From NCBI GenBank assembly GCA_022447885.1, contig JAKUTA010000044.1:1-8303 (forward strand): a stretch of DNA of 8,303 bases. The letters are read 5' to 3'. Each line of letters starts with the position of its first letter. Position 1 is the stretch's first letter. This DNA comes from Candidatus Poseidoniales archaeon. GTDB taxonomy: Archaea > Thermoplasmatota > Poseidoniia > Poseidoniales > Thalassarchaeaceae. Made by a program: the position numbers and the translations under genes. Shown here piece by piece: positions 1-5,684 of the stretch. Below the pieces are notes generated by a model, which did not search any database, had not been told where the DNA came from, and saw only the letters and a program-made list of their open reading frames with translations.

Positions 1-12
1 CTGTTCACCGAA

Positions 13-28
13 GGGGCGTTGCCACCCC
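13..28 (-). other. GNRA-capped hairpin at the left edge
   Basis: Read on the minus strand, this stretch can fold into a six-base-pair stem (GGGGTG against CGCCCC, one U-G pair) closed by a GCAA tetraloop, which is a GNRA loop. It lies downstream of the ParA gene and just after a TATA-like element (CTATAA, minus strand, about 33-38). It could be part of a leader or structured RNA continuing past the left edge, or a chance hairpin. There is no T-run after it, so a bacterial-type intrinsic terminator is not supported. Confidence 0.25.
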
Positions 29-80
29 GGGTTATAGAAGCGTGACGGTCTAATCTGACCTCAACCGCTCGCTTCCGCGC

Positions 81-110
81 GATATCTGCTCTATTCGGGC
101 TATAGATACC
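81..110 (-). repeat. inverted repeat downstream of the ParA gene
   Basis: The arms at 81-87 and 104-110 are near-perfect inverted copies (GGTATCT against AGATATC on the minus strand, seven pairs with one G-U) separated by 16 bases. It begins 17 bases after the ParA stop codon. It could be a 3' hairpin of the parA transcript or a protein-binding site. No T-run follows. The remainder of 1-126 shows no gene that I can support. Confidence 0.3.
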
Positions 111-126
111 GCTCAACGGGCCGACT

Positions 127-1086
127 TCAGTCGCCCGCGCTAATCTTACTCAACTGCAGCCTGCTCTTCTCTGTGATGCCATATTTTACCCGTATCTTCA
201 GCACACGGCGATGGACCTCGCGCCCCAGAGACCAGTAGGCTAGGCTTCCCTTGTTGCGTCGCGTCGGGTTGTCCAGCAGGGTGACCGGTGCGCCATCGCG
301 AGGGGCTTCAGCCACACGTGTGCTGCGCGGCACCATGGTATGGAACACCTGATCCTCGAAGTACTTGCGTACTTCATCGGCGACGAACTTGCTCAATCCA
401 GTCCTTGCATCATACATGGTGAGGGCGATACCGAACAACTTCAGATTAGGATTGATGCGGCGTTGGACCAGTTTGATCGAGTTCATCAGGCTGCTCATGC
501 CTTCAAGCGCGTAGAACTCGGTTTGCACCGGGATCAGGATCCAGTTGGCCGCCGCCAGCGCGTTGATCGTCAGCAGCCCGAGGCTCGGCGGCGTGTCGAT
601 GATGATGTAGTCGAACTCTTCAACGGCACCAGCCAGCCCCTCTTTCAAGCGTGTCTCGCGGCCGATTCTAGTAGCCAGTTCGATTTCAGCCCCGGACAAC
701 TGGATGTTGGACGGCAGCAGCCAGAGGTTGTTCACCTTCAGTTTCTTCGGGAACTTCTTGTCTGGATACAGGCTGGTCCAGGTCGCCCTGATCTGGTCGG
801 AGATGAACTCAGGATGACAGAGGTACTCCTCGAGCACTGGCAGTTCCTCGCCCAGGTCATTCATCAGCAGGTCGTAGACCGTGCGATTGATCTTGCTCTT
901 GTCGATGCCGAATGAGGTGGAGGCATTCCCCTGTGGGTCGAGGTCGACGAGCAGCACCTTGCGTGGTGGGATGCCCATCTTGGGGTTGCCCTCGGCGAGC
1001 ACGGTGGCGAGGTTGACCGCGGTGGTGGTCTTCGAGCATCCACCCTTCTGGTTGGTGCAGGCGATGATCATCTTGTACGGGTCCAT
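127..1086 (-). CDS. ParA/Soj/MinD-family P-loop ATPase
   Basis: This is a 319-residue cytoplasmic ATPase of the ParA/MinD (SIMIBI) group, whose members form ATP-dependent dimers and position DNA or protein complexes. The deviant Walker A motif KGGCSKTT is at residues 14-21, with the signature lysine at 14. Walker A' (VDLDPQGN) is near 47-54, and Walker B (IIIDTPPS) is near 161-168. Compared with a minimal Soj protein there is an inserted segment at about residues 82-120, and the C-terminal tail is basic. The ATG at 1086 follows a GAGGT SD site at 1093-1097 with six bases between them. MoxR lies 97 bases upstream, linked by two mini-ORFs. No ParB-like gene or obvious parS array is in the window, so whether it moves chromosomes or another cargo is unknown. 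Family assignment is secure; the specific role is not. Confidence 0.93.
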   Translation of the reverse strand: MDPYKMIIACTNQKGGCSKTTTAVNLATVLAEGNPKMGIPPRKVLLVDLDPQGNASTSFGIDKSKINRTVYDLLMNDLGEELPVLEEYLCHPEFISDQIRATWTSLYPDKKFPKKLKVNNLWLLPSNIQLSGAEIELATRIGRETRLKEGLAGAVEEFDYIIIDTPPSLGLLTINALAAANWILIPVQTEFYALEGMSSLMNSIKLVQRRINPNLKLFGIALTMYDARTGLSKFVADEVRKYFEDQVFHTMVPRSTRVAEAPRDGAPVTLLDNPTRRNKGSLAYWSLGREVHRRVLKIRVKYGITEKSRLQLSKISAGD

Positions 1087-1095
1087 ATGCTGACC

Positions 1096-1184
1096 TCACA
1101 AGCGACGCTCGTTCGCCTCGTAACGTCCACGCTTTTCAACCTTCATCACTGTCGCGATGCGCTGTGTGTCACCGGGTGGCTCAT
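1096..1184 (-). other. two TGATG-linked mini-ORFs between moxR and parA
   Basis: The MoxR stop TGA (1184-1186) shares its A with an ATG that opens a 12-codon ORF (MSHPVTHSASRQ, 1146-1184). The stop of that ORF in turn shares its A with the ATG of a 16-codon ORF (MKVEKRGRYEANERRL, 1096-1146). The stop of the second ORF, TGA, merges into the GAGGT SD site of parA. Neither mini-ORF has its own SD site. The arrangement would let ribosomes pass by termination-reinitiation from moxR to parA. I do not recognise either peptide, and the arrangement may be coincidental. Confidence 0.3.
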
Positions 1185-2194
1185 CAGGCGGGTTGGATGA
1201 CCGGCACGGGAACCTCGGAGAGGATCTTCCGGGTGATGTGCATTCCAGTGATGCCTCGGATCTTGGCTTCTGGCTTGAGCACGATCCTGTGGCTGATGAC
1301 CTGCAGGGCGATTCCCTTGATGTCGTCGGGGATGACGTAGTCGCGACCGTCGATGGCCGCCGACGCCCTCGAGGACTTGAACAGGTTCTGGCTGCCACGC
1401 GGGCTGGAACCGCAGATGATGCGGTGGTCCTCGCGGGTCCGCTGCACGACCTCGACGATGTACGAGAGGATGGCCGGGTCGACGTGCACCGTCTCGAGCG
1501 CCTTCTGCATGGCGACCACCTTCTTCGGAGAGGTGATCTGGGCGACGTCGTGGTCGTCCTTTCCTCGCAGCTTCCGGCGAGCGAGGATGGCCTTCTCCTC
1601 GGCGCGGTCCGGGTAGCCCATTGACATCTTCATCAGGAAGCGGTCCATCTGCGCCTCGGGCAGCGGGTACGTTCCCTCCTGCTCGATCGGGTTCTGCGTC
1701 GCCAGCACGACGAAAGGTGCGGGCAGCTTGTGGGTGATGCCCTCGATGGTGACCTGCTTCTCTTCCATCGCCTCGAGCAGAGCAGCCTGGGTCTTGGGCG
1801 GCGCACGGTTGATCTCGTCTGCGAGCAGGATGTTGGAGAACAGCGGACCGGGCCTGAGTTTGAACTCACCCGCTCGCTGGTCATACATGTAGGTCCCAGT
1901 GATGTCCGAGGGGAGCAGGTCAGGGGTGAACTGCACACGCTTGAACTTGCAGCCGAGCGCACGGGCGAAGGTGTTGGCGAGCAGCGTCTTGGCGAGACCG
2001 GGGAAGTCCTCCAGCAGCATGTTTCCATTGGACAGGACTCCGATGGTCACTCGGCGCAGGTTCTCGTTCTTGCCGATGATCACCTTGGCGACTTCGTTCA
2101 TCAGGCTGTTCGAGATGGCGCTCACGGTGGCTATCAGGTCCCTTGTCCTACCGTCGCCGCCGATGGCGGCCTGTGCCCCGTATCCTGCTGCCAT
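1184..2194 (-). CDS. MoxR-family AAA+ ATPase
   Basis: This is a 336-residue AAA+ ATPase of the MoxR group, whose members act as chaperone-like ATPases in maturing or activating partner proteins, often with VWA-domain proteins. The P-loop is EDFPGLAKT near residues 62-70, in the GLAKT form seen in some MoxR proteins. Walker B is LLADEINR near 123-130, sensor 1 is ATQNP near 165-169, and the MDRF segment near 183-186 carries the probable arginine finger. The C-terminal lid holds a GSSPRG sequence, the likely sensor 2 region. Two ATGs are possible, at 2200 and 2194. I chose 2194 because GAGGG at 2201-2205 is only well spaced from that one. The usual DUF58 and VWA partners are absent; ParA follows instead. 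About 150 bases separate it from the aIF5B stop, without a convincing promoter, so read-through from the translation operon is possible. Confidence 0.93.
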   Translation of the reverse strand: MAAGYGAQAAIGGDGRTRDLIATVSAISNSLMNEVAKVIIGKNENLRRVTIGVLSNGNMLLEDFPGLAKTLLANTFARALGCKFKRVQFTPDLLPSDITGTYMYDQRAGEFKLRPGPLFSNILLADEINRAPPKTQAALLEAMEEKQVTIEGITHKLPAPFVVLATQNPIEQEGTYPLPEAQMDRFLMKMSMGYPDRAEEKAILARRKLRGKDDHDVAQITSPKKVVAMQKALETVHVDPAILSYIVEVVQRTREDHRIICGSSPRGSQNLFKSSRASAAIDGRDYVIPDDIKGIALQVISHRIVLKPEAKIRGITGMHITRKILSEVPVPVIQPA

Positions 2195-2271
2195 TAACAT
2201 CCCTCTGGGCGCTGAACGTAGCCTCCGACCCCTAGGATTCCTACTTCAACGTTGGGGGTTGGGCATTCAAG

Positions 2272-2284
2272 CGCACTTCGTGCG
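2272..2284. repeat. small inverted repeat between infB and moxR
   Basis: CGCAC at 2272-2276 and GTGCG at 2280-2284 form a perfect five-base-pair stem with a three-base loop. No T-run follows on either strand, so I do not call it a terminator. The other parts of 2195-2350 contain a CAACGTTG palindrome (2247-2254) but no convincing TATA box. Confidence 0.25.
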
Positions 2285-2350
2285 TCCTCTCTCCTGAAAC
2301 CACCTTACGAGGGAAAGTCGGCAGCGAAGAACACCAACAAGATGGACCCC

Positions 2351-4141
2351 TCATAGGCCCCAGAAACGGTCATCCTCATCCTTGCGGTGCAGCGCGATCA
2401 GTTCGTCGAGCACCTCGATCTCAACATCGGTCAACCTTCCACCTTTCTGCAGGGGGCGGACATGCGAAGCGGGGATGTCGACCAGCAGCACATCCTCCTC
2501 GTCGAAGTGCCTGCCCACGGTCACACCGCTCACCGAGATCGCCACCTCATCACCCTGAGTGGCTTCCTTGAGAGAGTGGTCACCGGTACGGATTGACTTC
2601 ACCTGGCCCAACCGCTGCCCGTCCAGCTTCAGCAGACGCTGACCGACATGGATGCGCCCGGCCAGCACCCGGATGCCGACCACAGCTGGATTGTTCCTGC
2701 GAAATGTGTGGTCCTTGAGCACGAGGATGCGACCGGGATGGACAAGTTGTCCGCGTTGGGTCTCCTTCAGTTCGGCTTCCCTGACCTCCCGCCATTCCTC
2801 GAACTGCTGTAAGGTGTGGTAGATGATGTCCGACCCGATGTGCTTCACCTCGCACTCCGCGTCCGCCAGTTCAACCTCAACATCTGCGAGCACCGGCGTG
2901 CAGAACGTCAGGATGACCTGCTGCAATGGTTCCCCCGCCGCCTCCGCCGCCCTGAGGTCGCGCTTGTTCACCGGACCTATGCCGGCGTGGCGCACGGGGA
3001 TTCCACGCTCACGCAACTCGAATGCCAACGCTTCGAGCCCACCGAGGGTGTCCGCCTTGATGACGACGCCTTCCTCGTCGAGTTCGATCGAGATTTCGCA
3101 CTCTGAAGAGACTGCGGAGAGGACATCGTCACGCGAGTCGTCTGCAGGGAGAGCGCGCAGGGTGGTGCCTGCGAGCACGCCGTCGAGATCGGGAGCGCTG
3201 AGTTTCAGTCCCGCCGCCGCGCTGACCTCGTCGACGGCGTCCCAGCGGTTGCCGGCGTCGCGCATCTCGGACATGCCGCGCGGGCTGAACATGCCGCGGA
3301 TGCGGGTGATCCGCGGACCCTCGGAGGTGGCGAGCGCGATCTCGTCGCCCTTCCTGAGTGTTCCGCGATGCAGGATGATGTCCAGCGTCTTGCCGAGACC
3401 CCGTTCCTCCTTCAACTCGAGCACCGTCGCCTCGGCCGGTCCCTCGACATCCCCGAGTTGTTCTGCCAGATAGCGCTCGGCCAAGCCGATGACCACCGCC
3501 AGCAGGTCCTGGATGCCCTCGCCCTCCTTGGCTGAGCATGGCACGAGCGCCACACACTGGGTGAAATCCTCGATCTCGTCGTAGCGTTCGAGGTTGAACC
3601 CCTCTGAAGCGAACTCCCCGACCAGTTCGTAGAAGCGCTGGTTGAACAGCGACAGCACCTCCTTCGTCTGGTGCCTGAGCGAATGTCCCATCGCTCGTCC
3701 TTCCTCGGCATCCCAGCCGTAGATGCGGTCGACCTTGTTGGCGGCGACCACGAACGGTGTGCGCGCCTGGCGCAGGATGCGCAGGGACTCGAGCGTCTGC
3801 GGCTTGCAACCCTCCATGATGTCGATGACCAGGATGGCGATGTCCGCCAGCGATCCCCCGCGGGCTCGCAGGGTGGAGAACGCGTGGTGGCCGGGTGTGT
3901 CGATGAACAGCAGACCGGGTGAATCGAACTGCTTTCCGCCCATCAGCGGAGCACACAGTTCGTTGAGCAGGTCCGCAGGAATCTCGGTCGCCCCGATGTG
4001 CTGGGTGATGCCACCCGCTTCGCGTGCCATCACCGATGCTTGCCGCTCAGCACCAAGGGAGCGGACGTGGTCGAGCAGGCTGGTCTTCCCGTGGTCAACG
4101 TGACCGAGCACCGCGACTATGGGTTGGCGGCGATTGGTCAT
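2351..4141 (-). CDS. infB: translation initiation factor aIF5B (IF-2 homologue)
   Basis: This is a 596-residue translational GTPase that promotes ribosomal subunit joining and handles initiator Met-tRNA. Its length is typical of archaeal aIF5B, which lacks the long N-terminal extension of eukaryotic eIF5B. Visible G-domain motifs are G1 GHVDHGKT (13-20), switch I around AGGITQHIGA (42-51), G3 DTPGH (81-85), G4 NKVD (135-138) and G5 SAKEGEG (203-209). The beta-barrel and C-terminal domains follow to about 596 without interruption, and no intein is present at the P-loop. The longest frame opens with a GTG at 4150, but the ATG at 4141 is preceded by AGGTGA (4147-4152) with five bases between them, so I start there. 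It is the last gene of the L7Ae operon, 42 bases after ndk. Confidence 0.97.
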   Translation of the reverse strand: MTNRRQPIVAVLGHVDHGKTSLLDHVRSLGAERQASVMAREAGGITQHIGATEIPADLLNELCAPLMGGKQFDSPGLLFIDTPGHHAFSTLRARGGSLADIAILVIDIMEGCKPQTLESLRILRQARTPFVVAANKVDRIYGWDAEEGRAMGHSLRHQTKEVLSLFNQRFYELVGEFASEGFNLERYDEIEDFTQCVALVPCSAKEGEGIQDLLAVVIGLAERYLAEQLGDVEGPAEATVLELKEERGLGKTLDIILHRGTLRKGDEIALATSEGPRITRIRGMFSPRGMSEMRDAGNRWDAVDEVSAAAGLKLSAPDLDGVLAGTTLRALPADDSRDDVLSAVSSECEISIELDEEGVVIKADTLGGLEALAFELRERGIPVRHAGIGPVNKRDLRAAEAAGEPLQQVILTFCTPVLADVEVELADAECEVKHIGSDIIYHTLQQFEEWREVREAELKETQRGQLVHPGRILVLKDHTFRRNNPAVVGIRVLAGRIHVGQRLLKLDGQRLGQVKSIRTGDHSLKEATQGDEVAISVSGVTVGRHFDEEDVLLVDIPASHVRPLQKGGRLTDVEIEVLDELIALHRKDEDDRFWGL

Positions 4142-4183
4142 GCATGTCACCTGCCTCTCTGGAATTCAATGGAAACTGCGTGC

Positions 4184-4639
4184 TCACTCGTAGACCCATT
4201 CCTCTGTGACCCGTTCCCAATCGACCTCGCCTTCCGGGAACCACAGCCCGAGTTCGAACTCCGCCGTCTCCTCCCCGTCGCTGCCGTGCACGAGGTTCTT
4301 GCCGATCTCGAGCGCGAAGTCCCCGCGGATGGTGCCACCGGGGGCGGAACCGCCGTCGGTCGGGCCGATGACGTTGCGGCACACCGAGATGGCATCCGTG
4401 CCGCGCCAGGCCATCGCCACCACCGGTCCGGAGGTGATGAACTCGATGAGTCCGGCATAGAACGGGCGCTCCTTGTGGACCTCGTAGTGGGTGGCCGCCA
4501 GTTCTTCGCTCGGGATGAGTTGTCGCATGCCCACCAGACGCAGTCCCTTGCGCTCGAAGCGGGAGATGATCTCCCCCACCAGGCCACGCTGGACGCCGTC
4601 AGGCTTCACCATCACGAAGGACGTCTGCATGTCTCCCAT
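4184..4639 (-). CDS. ndk: nucleoside diphosphate kinase
   Basis: Ndk transfers the gamma phosphate of ATP to nucleoside diphosphates through a phosphohistidine, supplying GTP and the other NTPs. The protein is about 150 residues, the normal family length. The opening FVMVKPDGVQRG is near residues 8-19. The active-site segment NLVHGSDGEE carries the catalytic histidine, residue 118 from the first ATG. The TIRGDF segment that precedes it in the family is also present. Two ATGs are possible. That at 4639 lies 16 bases after a good SD site (GGAGGG at 4656-4661) with a small hairpin between. That at 4630 gives the more usual N-terminal length but has only GGGAG two bases upstream. I list the longer version. 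It sits between L24e and aIF5B, as in many archaea. Confidence 0.96.
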   Translation of the reverse strand: MGDMQTSFVMVKPDGVQRGLVGEIISRFERKGLRLVGMRQLIPSEELAATHYEVHKERPFYAGLIEFITSGPVVAMAWRGTDAISVCRNVIGPTDGGSAPGGTIRGDFALEIGKNLVHGSDGEETAEFELGLWFPEGEVDWERVTEEWVYE

Positions 4640-4645
4640 CGGGGC

Positions 4646-4663
4646 GGCCGTGCGGCCCTCCTC
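4646..4663 (-). promoter_or_regulatory. SD site followed by hairpin ahead of ndk
   Basis: On the minus strand GAGGAGG (4657-4663) is followed by GGCC, GCAC and GGCC (4657 down to 4646), which can pair as a four-base-pair stem with a tetraloop. Six bases then separate it from the ATG at 4639. If the hairpin forms, it would shorten the effective spacing between the SD site and the start codon. The stem shares two bases with the SD region, so it could also reduce access to it. Seen in sequence only; function is inference. Confidence 0.3.
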
Positions 4664-4687
4664 GTTTAAGCGAACCGCTCGGGAAGA

Positions 4688-4885
4688 TCATCCTCGCTGG
4701 ATGCCGCCTTTGACGTAATGGCGAGTCCACTTCACCTTGCGTGGATTGCGCTTGAGTTTCAGCATGTTCCTGCGCGCCTTGCTGTTCTTGAACCAGAGGA
4801 CGGTGCCGTCGCGGCGCACGAACATCGTGCCGGTCCCCGGCTCGATCTCCTCCCCGCTGAAGTTACACACACGGCGTTCGGGCAT
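4688..4885 (-). CDS. rpl24e: large-subunit ribosomal protein L24e
   Basis: This is a 65-residue ribosomal protein of the large subunit, matching L24e throughout. The segment EEIEPGTGTMFVRRDGTVL (residues 12-30) and the run RNPRKVKWT (46-54) are typical. Archaeal L24e usually has four cysteines in two pairs that bind zinc. Here only Cys7 remains: the second position of the first pair is serine (CNFSG), and the second pair reads FKNSKA with no cysteine. The cysteine-poor pattern resembles eukaryotic L24 proteins. I start at the ATG at 4885, which follows GAGGTGA (4891-4897) with five bases between. The upstream in-frame GTG at 4894 overlaps the S28e stop and lies inside that SD site. Spacing to S28e is five bases, which suggests coupled translation. 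Confidence 0.95.
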   Translation of the reverse strand: MPERRVCNFSGEEIEPGTGTMFVRRDGTVLWFKNSKARRNMLKLKRNPRKVKWTRHYVKGGIQRG

Positions 4886-4890
4886 CGGAT

Positions 4891-5109
4891 TCACCTCACG
4901 TTCAACTTGCGCGCCTCGCGCCCGGTGTCCCTGAGCATCAAGATGTCACCGACCCTTATCGGGCCGACGACGTTACGGGTGATGATGCGACCCACGTCGC
5001 GCGGGTTGGGGGCATCGTTCACGCGTACCTTCACCTGGGTGGCCTCACCGGTCATGCCGGTGCGTCCAACCACCTCTACGACCTCTGCAGGCCAGCCTTC
5101 CTGAGCCAT
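4891..5109 (-). CDS. rps28e: small-subunit ribosomal protein S28e
   Basis: This is a 72-residue small-subunit protein found in archaea and eukaryotes. The sequence is a full match to the family: GRTGMTGEATQVKVRV near residues 15-30, RNVVGPIRVGDILMLR near 45-60, and the basic end REARKLNVR. The protein is a single OB-like fold near the mRNA exit region of the 30S subunit. The ATG at 5109 follows AGGTGA (5114-5119) with four bases between, and the L7Ae stop lies 13 bases upstream. Its own stop codon is embedded in the SD site of L24e, so the three ribosomal genes are tightly packed and probably translationally coupled. Confidence 0.97.
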   Translation of the reverse strand: MAQEGWPAEVVEVVGRTGMTGEATQVKVRVNDAPNPRDVGRIITRNVVGPIRVGDILMLRDTGREARKLNVR

Positions 5110-5122
5110 CTTCTCACCTGGT

Positions 5123-5506
5123 TCAACTGTCGCCGAGTTCGGTCGCCTGGTCAGCGATCTTCTTCAGTTCATCCTCGAGTGATTTGTCGACGGACAGCAC
5201 GGCGACGGCGGAGGTCTTGCGGTGAAGCGGAAGCCCGGCGGCCTCGCCGAGGTACTCCTGGCTGGCCACGTAGAGGTAGGGGATGCCGCGCTCCTTGCAG
5301 ATCATCGGGATGGGAATCATCATCTCGGGCGGGTTGACGTCCTCAGCGATCACGACCAGTTTGGCATCGCCGCGCTCGCTGACCTTGATGACCTCGTTCA
5401 TGCCCTTCTTCACACGACCCTTGCCGTCGGGGCCGAGTTTCTTGAGAAGGTCGTAGACGCTATCCTGCATCTTTTCGGGGGTCTCGAAGTTCACATGTAC
5501 AGTCAT
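5123..5506 (-). CDS. rpl7ae: ribosomal protein L7Ae, K-turn binder
   Basis: This is a 127-residue L7Ae protein. In archaea it binds kink-turn RNA in the 50S subunit and in box C/D and H/ACA guide RNPs, and is reported in RNase P. The RNA-contacting NExxK pattern is present (KGMNEVIK, near residues 34-41), followed by AKLVVIAEDVNPPEM near 48-62 and a typical PYLYVASQEYLGEAAG segment. The usual G-T-N-E sequence reads G-M-N-E here. The frame is open upstream to 5575, but the ATG at 5506 follows a strong SD site (AGGAGGAGTGA, 5512-5522) with five bases between and lies at the right distance from the TATA box at 5555-5560. It is the first gene of the operon. L7Ae is known in some archaea to bind K-turns in its own leader; the very short leader here leaves little room for that. 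Confidence 0.97.
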   Translation of the reverse strand: MTVHVNFETPEKMQDSVYDLLKKLGPDGKGRVKKGMNEVIKVSERGDAKLVVIAEDVNPPEMMIPIPMICKERGIPYLYVASQEYLGEAAGLPLHRKTSAVAVLSVDKSLEDELKKIADQATELGDS

Positions 5507-5554
5507 CGGATTCACTCCTCCTGTAGGGGGTAGGCCGGCCGAGGGCGTGAGTGG

Positions 5555-5560
5555 TATAAA
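5555..5560 (-). promoter_or_regulatory. TATA box of the L7Ae-aIF5B operon
   Basis: TTTATA on the minus strand (within GGGTTTATACC) stands alone in GC-rich intergenic DNA. Transcription would be expected to begin about 25 bases downstream, near 5530-5535. That gives a leader of about 25-30 bases containing the SD site at 5512-5522. The placement fits an archaeal promoter very well. No clear purine-rich BRE is visible just upstream. Confidence 0.7.
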
Positions 5561-5684
5561 CCCAACTGAGAACACCCCGGGTCCTCAGGAACCCTCTTCC
5601 CTCTTCTCCGGCTGTCCACCTGCCTGCAACGGTGTGCTGAGGGCCATCCGGAACCATCAGCCTGTGCTCGTGGTGAGCAATGTA

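Noticed and set aside
1..126. A tRNA or other known RNA at the left edge
   Set aside because: Several short stems can be drawn but no cloverleaf with matching T and acceptor arms appears.
340..915. 191-codon plus-strand ORF opposite ParA
   Set aside because: It is a mirror frame of a gene with clear Walker motifs, and its composition (many Asp, Arg, Gln, His) is typical of a shadow frame.
1157..1624. 155-codon plus-strand ORF opposite MoxR
   Set aside because: It is antisense to the conserved MoxR C-terminal region, has a repetitive V/D/L/G composition, and shows no recognisable motif.
2272..2284. Hairpin as intrinsic terminator of the aIF5B operon
   Set aside because: The stem is only five pairs and no T-run follows; archaeal termination relies mainly on T-runs, which are also lacking here.
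3129..3956. 275-codon minus-strand ORF inside infB
   Set aside because: It is an out-of-frame reading of infB, rich in Arg, Gly and His; the true frame carries all G-domain motifs.
2351..4141. Intein in aIF5B
   Set aside because: aIF5B genes in some archaea carry inteins, but here the P-loop GHVDHGKT and following motifs are continuous and the total length is normal.
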